Positions 26,837 through 34,190 of a DNA stretch of 34,190 nucleotides are shown here, piece after piece. The translations under genes and the position numbers were made by a program. Source of the DNA: an uncultured Holophagaceae bacterium (GTDB lineage Bacteria > Acidobacteriota > Holophagae > Holophagales > Holophagaceae); NCBI GenBank assembly GCA_903890595.1, contig CAITBU010000238.1, positions 1 through 34,190 on the forward strand, read 5' to 3'. How positions within the stretch are numbered: position 1 is the first letter of the stretch; each line of letters opens with the position of its first letter. Below the pieces are notes generated by a model. It did no database searches and was not told the DNA's origin. It saw only the letters and a list, made by a program, of their open reading frames with translations.

Positions 26837-27501
26837 GGATCCACCGAGAAGCCGGCGTTGCGCAGAAGCGGGGCCACCCGCAGCCAGATCGCCGCTTCCA
26901 CCTGGTCGGCAGTCGCCCGGGAGGGAATGAGGGCCACGCGGTTGGGGTGGGCCTGGGCGATGGCCAGGAAGCGCTTCCGCACGCGCCGGTGGAAGTCCAG
27001 CTCGGCCCCGTCGAAGCGGGTCTCGGCGAACTCCGGTCCCAGGGCCTGGTTCCGGCTATTCACCCGCAGGAGAGAGACCTCCGGGTCCATGTCCAGGAGG
27101 ATGGTGAGGTGGGGACGCAGGCCCCGCAGCACCAGCTCGCCCAGGCGGTCCAGGGCGGAATCCGAGACTCCGCTGGCCCCCTGGTAAGCCCGGGTGGAGT
27201 CCTCGAAGCGGTCCACCAGCACCACCTTGCCTTCGGCCAGGGAAGGCCGGATCACCTGCTCCAGGTGCTGGGCGCGGTCGGCGTAGAAGAGCAGCAGCTC
27301 GGCGTCCGGGCACCAGGCCTCGCCGCAGTCGTGGGGCTCCAGCAGCAGGCGGCGGACCTCGCGGCCCAGGGCCGTGCCACCGGGCTCCTTGGACACCACC
27401 AGCGGCAGGTACAGACGCCTGAGGCGCTCCGAAAGCCGCAGGAGCTGGGTGGACTTGCCCGACCCCTCCACGCCCTCGATGGTGATGAACACGCCCTGCA
27501 C
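26833..27501 (-). CDS. tmk: Thymidylate kinase
   Basis: 'GVFITIEGVEGSGKSTQLLRLSERLR', 'SKEPGGTALGREVRRLLL', 'LLFYADRAQHLEQVIRPSLAEGKVVLVDRFEDSTRAYQG'. GTG start with GGAGG RBS; ORF track overextends to 28488. Confidence 0.93.
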   Translation of the reverse strand: MQGVFITIEGVEGSGKSTQLLRLSERLRRLYLPLVVSKEPGGTALGREVRRLLLEPHDCGEAWCPDAELLLFYADRAQHLEQVIRPSLAEGKVVLVDRFEDSTRAYQGASGVSDSALDRLGELVLRGLRPHLTILLDMDPEVSLLRVNSRNQALGPEFAETRFDGAELDFHRRVRKRFLAIAQAHPNRVALIPSRATADQVEAAIWLRVAPLLRNAGFSVDP

Positions 27502-27591
27502 GGTGCCTCCAGACTTTGAGGATACCCGGGCCGGCCGGGCGACATGCTCACAGCGGAGTGCTATCCTTTTCCCCACCCCCAGGAGTGCCAG

Positions 27592-28647
27592 GTGGCCGAA
27601 GCGATCCATTGCCCGAGCTGCTCCACCCGCTACCGCCTTCGGCTGGAGCGTGTCCGACTTGCCCATCGCCGGGCCAGATGCTTCACCTGCGGCGACATCT
27701 TCCCCGTGGATGAGGCTGTGCAGCGCCTGCTGATCGAGGCCTTCCCCGTGGAGGAGGCCCCTGCCCCCGAGCCAGTCCCCGAGGCCGAGGCGGTTCCCGA
27801 CCCCGAGCCGATGACCGAGCTGGTTCCCGCCCTGACCCTGGGCGATCTGGAGCCTGAACCCGAGGAGCTCTACGAGGAGGCCCTGGACGAGGAGCCCCCG
27901 GCCGCCCTGGCCGATACGCTGGCTGACGCCCCGCTGATCCTGCCGGAATCCAAGGACCCCTTCCTGCCCACGGAGCAACCCGCCGCCGAGGCAGACCCGG
28001 TCACCGCCTCGGGCTACACCTCGGCTCGGGATGCCATCGACAAGCTCTTCGCCGACACCCCGCTGCAGGCCCCTGCCATGCACTTCGAGCGGGGCGAGGG
28101 TCCCATGGACATGGATGCTGCCCTGTCGGCCCTGGACGCCACCCTGCCCTCCCCTCCAGCCGTCCCCGAGACGGTGGCTTCCGGCGTCCCCGGGGACGAC
28201 CCCCTGGCCCCGGAGTCTCCCAGTGCCCTCAGCGGTGCGAGCAATGCCACCGTCCGCATCTCCCAGGAGGAGCTGCTGGCGGCGCTGGCCACGGTACCTG
28301 CCTCTGTCGTCGAGGAACCAGCCCCGGAGCCAGCCTTCCAGGCCCTGCCCGAGGCTGCCGAGGTGGGGGCCGAGCTGCTGCGCCTCAAGGTGGGGGCCGA
28401 GATCTACGGTGGCCTGACCATGCCCCAGCTCATCGCCTGGGTAGAAGAAGGCCGCATCCTGGAGCAGCACCTGATTGCACGCCAACACAGCGAGAATTGG
28501 CTGGAAGCCTTCAAGGTCCCGGGACTTCGGCCGGTCTTCGAGCGCCTCCGCCGCACCCGCACCGGCAGTGTGCCCACCCTGGAGTCTCCTGCTCCCGAGC
28601 CGGAGCCCAAGAAGGGCTTCCTCAGCAGCCTGTTCGGAAGGAACTGA
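27592..28647 (+). CDS. MJ0042-type zinc-ribbon protein with acidic Pro/Glu-rich linker and C-terminal GYF_2-like segment
   Basis: GTG start (AGGAG RBS): VAEAIHCPSCSTRYRLRLERVRLAHRRARCFTCGDIFPVDEA; long E/P/A-rich linker; C-terminus 'LKVGAEIYGGLTMPQLIAWVEEGRILEQHLIARQHSENWLEAFKVPGLRPVFERLRR'. Confidence 0.7.
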   Translation: MAEAIHCPSCSTRYRLRLERVRLAHRRARCFTCGDIFPVDEAVQRLLIEAFPVEEAPAPEPVPEAEAVPDPEPMTELVPALTLGDLEPEPEELYEEALDEEPPAALADTLADAPLILPESKDPFLPTEQPAAEADPVTASGYTSARDAIDKLFADTPLQAPAMHFERGEGPMDMDAALSALDATLPSPPAVPETVASGVPGDDPLAPESPSALSGASNATVRISQEELLAALATVPASVVEEPAPEPAFQALPEAAEVGAELLRLKVGAEIYGGLTMPQLIAWVEEGRILEQHLIARQHSENWLEAFKVPGLRPVFERLRRTRTGSVPTLESPAPEPEPKKGFLSSLFGRN

Positions 28648-29121
28648 ATGCAGACCATCCTCTTCGCCGCCTGCCTGGCCCTGGCCCAGGTGCCAGCCGC
28701 ACCCGCCAAAGAAGCCACGGTTCCCGTAGCCGCGCCCCTCTCCTTTTACTCGGAGTCCTTCCCCTTCCAGTGGGACCGCACCATCCCCCTCACCGCCAAC
28801 GTGGACGGCCTGAAGGTCAGCAAGATCTTCTTCAACAAGCGCATGATCCAGGGCGGTGTCCTGGGCATGCTCAAGACCACCGAGTTCGGCACCCGGGCTC
28901 AGGTGGAGGTCACCAATACCAGCACGCTGCCCCGAGTGCCAGGCTTCGCCGTGGCGGTGCTGGACCGGGATGGTCGCCTCCTGGGCGTCGCCTCCGGCGG
29001 CACCAAGCTGGGCACCCTCAGCCCCGGCGAGACCGAGACCTTCGACCTGAACTTCACCCAGGTGAAGGAGCGCCTCGCCTCGGGGGCGACGTTTATTCTG
29101 GCCGTGGAGTTACGGAACTGA
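28648..29121 (+). CDS. Secreted hypothetical protein (possible beta-sandwich/FxLYD-like)
   Basis: 157 aa, signal peptide MQTILFAACLALAQVPAAPA; 'RAQVEVTNTSTLPRVPGFAVAVLDRDGRLLGVASGGTKLGTLSPGETETFDLNF'; starts immediately after the upstream stop codon. Confidence 0.7.
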   Translation: MQTILFAACLALAQVPAAPAKEATVPVAAPLSFYSESFPFQWDRTIPLTANVDGLKVSKIFFNKRMIQGGVLGMLKTTEFGTRAQVEVTNTSTLPRVPGFAVAVLDRDGRLLGVASGGTKLGTLSPGETETFDLNFTQVKERLASGATFILAVELRN

Positions 29122-29127
29122 GTCCTT

Positions 29128-29274
29128 GGCTATCAGCTGTCGGCTATCAGCCATCAGCCAAGACTGGACGCCGACCCACCCGATCAGGCCAGCTTGTCCT
29201 GCACGCAATGAACAGGCACGGCTCACCCATTCGAGCCAGGACCTGCTTTAGCTGATAGCTGACAGCTGATAGCC
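29128..29274. repeat. Inverted-repeat element with heptamer-based CTATCAG/CTGATAG arms
   Basis: Left arm GGCTATCAGCTGTCGGCTATCAGC (29128-29151) vs right arm GCTGATAGCTGACAGCTGATAGCC (29251-29274): 23/24 complementary; 7-nt internal periodicity. Confidence 0.8.
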
Positions 29275-29279
29275 ACCAA

Positions 29280-30284
29280 TCAATTCGCTTCCTGCTCCCG
29301 GTAGTGCGCCAGGATCTCTTCGGGGGAGGCGGTGGCGGTGCCGACTTTGGCGACCACCACGCCGGCGGCGGCGTTGGCCAGCATGGCCGCTTCCCGCCAG
29401 TCGGCACCGGCCCCCACGGCGGCGCTGAAGGCGGCGATGACGGTGTCACCCGCGCCGCTCACGTCGTAGACTTCGCGAGCCTCGGTGGGGATCATCCAGG
29501 GGGTGCCCTGCCCGGTCTCCGGGGAGAACAGCGCCATGCCCCGCTCGCTGCGGGTGATGAGCAGGCCCTTCAGGCCCAGGTCGGCCATGAGCTCCCGGCC
29601 CGCGACGGTGACTTCCATGTCCGAGCGGGCCGCGCGAGCCGCCAGCTCAGCGGTCTCCTTGGTGTTGGGGGTCATCAGCGTGGCCCCGCGGTAGAGCTCC
29701 CGGTGGGCGGGCTTGGGATCCACGATCCAGGGCAGGTTGCGGGCGGCGCAGAGGGCGCGCACGGAGGCCATCACGGGCGCACTCACGGCCCCCTTGGCGT
29801 AGTCCGAGATGATGAGGGCGGAGGCCTCTGCGAGGGCCCGCTCCAGGCGGTCCTTGAGGCCCAGCAGCACCGCCGGATCCGGTGGCCCGGCCTCTTCCCG
29901 ATCGATGCGGAGCATCTGCTGCTGCTGGCCGATGACCCGGGTCTTGATGATGGTGGGGCGGGAGGTGTCCAGCACCAGGCCCGAGATGGAGACCCCGAGG
30001 CCTGCGAGCAGGCCCAGAACCCGGTCGCCAGCGGCGTCCTTCTGGAGGGTGCCGATGAGGAGGGGTTCGGCCCCGAGGGCCTTGAGGTTGGCGGCCACGT
30101 TGGCAGCTCCACCCAGCACCGCCTGCTCCCGGGTCACCCGGACGATGGGCACCGGTGCTTCGGGCGAGATTCTGTTCACCTCACCGAAGAGGTACTCGTC
30201 CAGCATCACATCGCCGAGGACGGCCACCTTGCAGCCCTCCATGCGGCGCAGGAGGGTCGCCGCCTGGTCCCGGTCGAGCCTCAT
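29280..30284 (-). CDS. D-glycero-beta-D-manno-heptose-7-phosphate kinase (PfkB family)
   Basis: 'VAVLGDVMLDEYLFGEVNRISPEAPVPIVRVTREQAVLGGAANVAANLKALGA', 'DVSGAGDTVIAAFSAAVGAGADWREAAMLANAAAGVVVAKVGTATAS': RfaE1/HldE kinase domain. Confidence 0.93.
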   Translation of the reverse strand: MRLDRDQAATLLRRMEGCKVAVLGDVMLDEYLFGEVNRISPEAPVPIVRVTREQAVLGGAANVAANLKALGAEPLLIGTLQKDAAGDRVLGLLAGLGVSISGLVLDTSRPTIIKTRVIGQQQQMLRIDREEAGPPDPAVLLGLKDRLERALAEASALIISDYAKGAVSAPVMASVRALCAARNLPWIVDPKPAHRELYRGATLMTPNTKETAELAARAARSDMEVTVAGRELMADLGLKGLLITRSERGMALFSPETGQGTPWMIPTEAREVYDVSGAGDTVIAAFSAAVGAGADWREAAMLANAAAGVVVAKVGTATASPEEILAHYREQEAN

Positions 30285-30448
30285 GCCTCCACCTTCTTTG
30301 CGGAGTCCAGCAGCATCACGGGGATGCCGTCCTCGATGGGGTAGAGCAGGCCGCAGGCCGTGCAGCGTAGGCCGTCGGTCCGCTCCTCCAGGTCCCCGCC
30401 ACAGGCAGGGCAGCAGAGGATCTCCAGGAGGCGTGGGTCGAGCGGCAT
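30281..30448 (-). CDS. Trm112/UPF0434-like small zinc protein
   Basis: Not in ORF track (55 aa): MPLDPRLLEILCCPACGGDLEERTDGLRCTACGLLYPIEDGIPVMLLDSAKKVEA; stop overlaps the kinase start (ATGA). Confidence 0.88.
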   Translation of the reverse strand: MPLDPRLLEILCCPACGGDLEERTDGLRCTACGLLYPIEDGIPVMLLDSAKKVEA

Positions 30449-30482
30449 GGGCCTAGCTTAGCGGAATTCGCAGCGGTTCCGC

Positions 30483-31484
30483 TCAGAGGGACATTCGTTC
30501 CAGGATCTGCTGATGCAGGTGGTCCAGGAGGGCATACCGCCGGGCATAGAGCGCCCGCTTATTGGGCTTGACGGCCTCCGGAGCCCGGCGCGGCGTCACG
30601 AGAGGGACCCTGAACCAGCCGCCCTCCACTGGGACCCCACCGAGCTCGGTCCAGAGGGCATCGAAGTCAAACCGGATGTCCCGGACAGGCACCAGGAAGC
30701 TACCCCTGCGGGCCCGGTAGACCTGAATGCCATTGCCCACCCCGTCGATTCGAGCAATCCCCAGTGCCCGGGCGAGTTCCTGCACCACCAGGAGCAGGAG
30801 GTTCTTGGGACGGAGGCCGCAGAGAGCCTTGGTGGCCAGCTTGATGGTGGCCTCGTCCCCACCCCGGCGGCCCTGGAGGCCACCGATCCGGAGGGTCCAG
30901 CCCACCTCCCGCTCCAGGGAGAAGGCCAGGCCGGAAATGGCCCCCTTCACCCCTTCCAGCTCAAGGAAGATCGAGATCTCCCCCTCCTTGCGGAACTGGG
31001 CATCGCTCCCCAGGCGAATCAGGGCCGTCTGCCCCCGATCCAGCTCCAAGCGCGCCAGGAGCAGCCCCCCGGACTGCTGCATGGCCTCCAGGAGGAACCC
31101 AGACCGCTCGACCAGAAACCGGTAGGTGTCCTTGATGACCTTGGTCCGGCGCTCCAGACCCCAGCCCACGGACATGTAGCGCGTCAGGGCCCTGAAGATG
31201 AGCCTGGGATTGGTCTGAACGAAGCCCTCCATGGCCGGCGCATCGTGAAAGGAGAACCAGGCCAGGGCGGCCTCGGGATGGACGGCAGCGGCGGTAGCCC
31301 AGCGCAGGTGCCGCTTGTAGAGGCGCATGCTCCCAACGTGGGGCTGGTAGACAAGGACGCTCCAGTCCCAGGCCGTGCGTGCCGCTTCCCAATAGACCCG
31401 AACCACGGGTTTCCCCCGATCGACAAAGGTTATTGTACCCAACAGGTATACCTCTGGGCCCTGGCAAGGCAGGGCGGGACTCAA
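30483..31484 (-). CDS. VirK/YbjX (DUF535)-like protein
   Basis: 'SGLAFSLEREVGWTLRIGGLQGRRGGDEATIKLATKALCGLRPKNLLLLVVQELARALGIARIDGVGNGIQVYR' and C-terminal 'KPNKRALYARRYALLDHLHQQI' match the DUF535 pattern as I know it. Start uncertain. Confidence 0.75.
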   Translation of the reverse strand: MSPALPCQGPEVYLLGTITFVDRGKPVVRVYWEAARTAWDWSVLVYQPHVGSMRLYKRHLRWATAAAVHPEAALAWFSFHDAPAMEGFVQTNPRLIFRALTRYMSVGWGLERRTKVIKDTYRFLVERSGFLLEAMQQSGGLLLARLELDRGQTALIRLGSDAQFRKEGEISIFLELEGVKGAISGLAFSLEREVGWTLRIGGLQGRRGGDEATIKLATKALCGLRPKNLLLLVVQELARALGIARIDGVGNGIQVYRARRGSFLVPVRDIRFDFDALWTELGGVPVEGGWFRVPLVTPRRAPEAVKPNKRALYARRYALLDHLHQQILERMSL

Positions 31485-31556
31485 CGGCCCTGCGCTAACA
31501 TGGGTCCAACCTCTAGACCGTCACCCCTTCCCGCCACCCCCCAGGCAGGGGTTCCC

Positions 31557-32207
31557 ATGCACTTCACCTCCGAGACCGGCTTGCACCTGAGATCCCTATT
31601 GATGTCCATGGGCGCCGCCCTCCTGTTGGGGTGCGGCGGTGGGGTCAAGGGCGACACCAACAACATCGAGATCCGCGCCCTGAACATGGCCCTGGCCAAC
31701 AAGGCGAGGGACCTCAACCTGATCTATCTGGACACCTACGCCATCCTGCTCACCAACGCCGGCAAGCCCCTGGTGTTCTTCTACGAGCACGATGGAGAGC
31801 ACCTCTCGGAGCTGGGTTACCTGCGGTGGGCGGACGCCATCCTCGTCCCCTACATCAAGTTCAACAAGGTCACCTGCGCAGGCATGGTGGGGGACTCGAT
31901 CACCCGCCGGGTGAGTGTGGTCCAGATGCAGAACCCCACCCGGGACGCCACCTGGGATGACCTGTTGGGCATCAAGACCTACAACATGGGTGTCGACGGG
32001 GAGACCTCCGGGGATGTCCTCAAGCGGCTGGACCAGCTGATCCAGCCAGACATTGACCGCTACTTCCTGATGATCGGGAACAATGACCTCCACGCCGCCA
32101 TCCCCATTCCCCAGGTCATCGCGAACGTCGAGACCATCGTCCGCTACCTGAAAGATCACAGCGGGAAGCCAGTGGTGATCCAGGCCGTGATGCCCTTGAA
32201 CCGCTAG
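31557..32207 (+). CDS. SGNH/GDSL-type hydrolase-like lipoprotein with permuted block order
   Basis: Lipobox 'LLLGCGGG'; 'FFYEHDGEHLSELGYLRWADAIL' (block V, D79/H82), then 'VGDSITRR' (block I, S114), 'YNMGVDGETSGDVLKRL' (block II), 'LMIGNNDL' (block III, N176), ends 'PVVIQAVMPLNR'. ORF track overextends upstream to 30513. Confidence 0.8.
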   Translation: MHFTSETGLHLRSLLMSMGAALLLGCGGGVKGDTNNIEIRALNMALANKARDLNLIYLDTYAILLTNAGKPLVFFYEHDGEHLSELGYLRWADAILVPYIKFNKVTCAGMVGDSITRRVSVVQMQNPTRDATWDDLLGIKTYNMGVDGETSGDVLKRLDQLIQPDIDRYFLMIGNNDLHAAIPIPQVIANVETIVRYLKDHSGKPVVIQAVMPLNR

Positions 32208-32228
32208 CCCGCTTCCGAAAGCAGCCCC

Positions 32229-32837
32229 ATGCCCCATCCGTTCCACAGGATCCTCGCCTCCTGCCTCGTCGGCGGCGGGATGCTCTCGGCTGCCGAGCCC
32301 ATGACCCCGGGCCTGCACCTGTCCATCGCCGATGCGCAGGGCGACTTCCGAAACGAGATGGGCTCGAAGCATGCCCCAGGTCTAGGCCTTTCCCTGGGGA
32401 TACCCCTGACCCGGACCCTGGCCGTGCGCCCCATGGTCTCCTTTCAGTCCTTCCCCACGCTCGACTACCAGTACGCCTACAAATCCAGCCGCTACTCTGA
32501 CCTGGGCGCCGAGTCTGCCCGCTGGAGCGCCTGGACCATGGGTGCCGACTGCCTCTACCGGCCCGGTGGCCCAACGGGCAGGCTCTACTTCCTGGCCGGA
32601 GCCCACATGAAGGTCTGGCGGCTACACAGCTTTGGGACCTACACCACCAGCGACCGCGTGAACCCCACCCGCACCTACACGGTGAACGACGCCAGCACCA
32701 AGGATGAACCCGCCCTTGCGGCAGGCCTGGGCTGGACCTTCCTCCGTCATGTAAGTGTGGAGAGCCGCTACGTCTTTGGCAGCTACCGGGGGCTTACCTA
32801 CAACACGCTGGAAGCCTCCCTGGTGCTGACCTACTAA
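32229..32837 (+). CDS. Putative outer-membrane beta-barrel protein
   Basis: Signal peptide; alternating-hydrophobicity barrel-like strands ('LGLSLGIPLTRTLAVRPMVSFQSF', 'GRLYFLAGAHMKVW', 'AAGLGWTFLRHVSVESRYVFG') and terminal aromatic 'LEASLVLTY'. Confidence 0.7.
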   Translation: MPHPFHRILASCLVGGGMLSAAEPMTPGLHLSIADAQGDFRNEMGSKHAPGLGLSLGIPLTRTLAVRPMVSFQSFPTLDYQYAYKSSRYSDLGAESARWSAWTMGADCLYRPGGPTGRLYFLAGAHMKVWRLHSFGTYTTSDRVNPTRTYTVNDASTKDEPALAAGLGWTFLRHVSVESRYVFGSYRGLTYNTLEASLVLTY

Positions 32838-32909
32838 GAGCCCCTTGAGGGCGAACTATGTATCCTGGGACACCAACCCATCCTTCCATCCCCTGCCTTC
32901 AGGTGCCCC

Positions 32910-34190
32910 ATGGACCGTCCCTGGACCCAGCACTATGATCCCGGCGTGCCCCGGGATTTGGTCTTCGAGCCCTGCACCGTCCTGGAACTCTTTGACCGCA
33001 GCGTGACCACCTGGGGGGATCGTCCCGCCGTCACCCTCAAGGGTCGGACCCTCAGCTACCGGCAGCTGGCAGATCACGTGGACCGCTTCACCACGGCCCT
33101 GGCGGGCCTGGGGGTCGAGAAGGACACCCGGGTCGCGCTCTGGATGCCCAACCTGCCGCAGATGGTGATCGCCTTCCTGGCCACCCTCCGCCTGGGGGCC
33201 CAGGTGGTGAACACCAACCCCCTCTATGTGGAGCGGGAGCTGGAGCACCAGTTCAACGATGCCGGGGTGACCGTGGTGGTGACCCTGGACTACCTCTGGA
33301 TGCATAAGCTGCGGCCCATGCTGGCGCGCACCGGGGTGCAGCAGGTGGTGGTGGCTTCCATTCCCGACTACCTGCCCTTCCCCTTGAACCTGCTGGCGCC
33401 CCTCAAGCTCCGCCGGACCGGGCACCACGCCAAGGTCCCCCGGGAGGCGGGCGTCCACAGCTTCCGCGACCTCATCACCCGGACCCCGCCCACACCACCC
33501 CGACCGAGCTTGCCCCTGGATCACCTCGCGGTGCTCCAGTACACCGGGGGCACCACGGGCCTCTCCAAGGGCGCCATGCTCTCCCACCGCAACCTCTCGG
33601 CCAATGTTCAACAGGCCGCATCCTGGTTCCCGGATGTGCGGCCCGGCCACGAGGTGCTGCTGGCCTGCCTGCCCTTCTTTCATGGCTTCGGGATGATGGT
33701 GGGGATCCTCTGGCCTCTCAGCACCGGGGCCCACATCGTGCTGGCGCCCAATCCCCGGGACATCGCCGACCTGGTGAAGTCCATCCACAAGCACCGGGTC
33801 AGCCTCTTCCCGGCCGTGCCAGCGCTCTTCCAGGCCATCACCACCTTCCCCGGCGTGCACCGCCTGGACATGTCCAGCGTGCGGGCCTGCTTCTCCGGGT
33901 CAGCGCCCCTGCCGGTGGAGGTCATGGCCCGCTTCGAGGCCATGACGGGCGGCAAGATCACCGAGGGCTTCGGCATGACCGAGACCACCACGGCCACCCA
34001 CGGCAATCCCCTCCATGGCCTCCGGAAGCCCGGCTCTGTGGGGATTCCTTTCCCGGCCACCGAAGCCCGGGTGGTGGACCTGGAGACCGGGGAGCGGGAC
34101 CTGGGTGTGGGCGAGGAGGGCGAGCTCATCGTTCGGGGACCCCAGATCATGGCGGGCTACTGGAACCGGCCAGAAGAGACGGCCCTCGTC
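32910..34190 (+). CDS. Long-chain fatty acid--CoA ligase (AMP-binding), 3' truncated by window end
   Basis: MDRPWTQHYDPGVPRDLVFEPCTVLELFDRSVTTWGDRPAV; AMP-binding motif 'LQYTGGTTGLSKGAMLSHRNL', 'EGFGMTETTTATHGNP'. Not in ORF track because it runs off the end. Confidence 0.93.
   Translation, partial: MDRPWTQHYDPGVPRDLVFEPCTVLELFDRSVTTWGDRPAVTLKGRTLSYRQLADHVDRFTTALAGLGVEKDTRVALWMPNLPQMVIAFLATLRLGAQVVNTNPLYVERELEHQFNDAGVTVVVTLDYLWMHKLRPMLARTGVQQVVVASIPDYLPFPLNLLAPLKLRRTGHHAKVPREAGVHSFRDLITRTPPTPPRPSLPLDHLAVLQYTGGTTGLSKGAMLSHRNLSANVQQAASWFPDVRPGHEVLLACLPFFHGFGMMVGILWPLSTGAHIVLAPNPRDIADLVKSIHKHRVSLFPAVPALFQAITTFPGVHRLDMSSVRACFSGSAPLPVEVMARFEAMTGGKITEGFGMTETTTATHGNPLHGLRKPGSVGIPFPATEARVVDLETGERDLGVGEEGELIVRGPQIMAGYWNRPEETALV

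Noticed and set aside
31557-32207. Interpreting the SGNH gene as a simple 5'- or 3'-truncated pseudogene
   Set aside because: All catalytic blocks (I, II, III, V) are present once, with an intact signal peptide/lipobox and an uninterrupted frame; only their order is unusual.

Overview
High-GC bacterial chromosomal window, densely packed with genes. The gene content and style suggest an Acidobacteriota/Holophagae-like Gram-negative, but that taxonomic guess is inference only. I assign about 29 CDSs. They include an M28-type peptidase (5' end only), tricorn-like S41 protease, dienelactone hydrolase, dUTPase, RlmN, an M1-like metallopeptidase, a PhnD-sensor hybrid histidine kinase, an M16 peptidase and a quinone oxidoreductase. 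Further along are a four-gene ABC-2 export cluster, DnaE, serine acetyltransferase, a 4TM holin-like protein, cyclophilin, prepilin peptidase, an esterase and methylmalonyl-CoA epimerase. The right part holds a YecH/DUF2492-like protein, HolB, Tmk, a zinc-ribbon protein, HldE1/RfaE1 kinase, a Trm112-like protein missed by the ORF track, a VirK/YbjX (DUF535)-like protein, an SGNH-type lipoprotein, an outer-membrane barrel-like protein and an acyl-CoA ligase (3' truncated). The most unusual observations are: (1) the SGNH/GDSL lipoprotein at 31557-32207 has its catalytic blocks in permuted order (block V Asp-x-x-His before block I Gly-Asp-Ser and block III Gly-x-Asn-Asp), consistent with a natural circular permutation; (2) several intergenic, apparently modular repeat elements are built from short-period (9-mer or 7-mer) degenerate tandem repeats arranged as inverted arms, two of them carrying a nested CCCCTTCATCCCTGT palindrome with a conserved AAAAAGCAT loop. 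No CRISPR, rRNA, tRNA or transposase gene was recognised.
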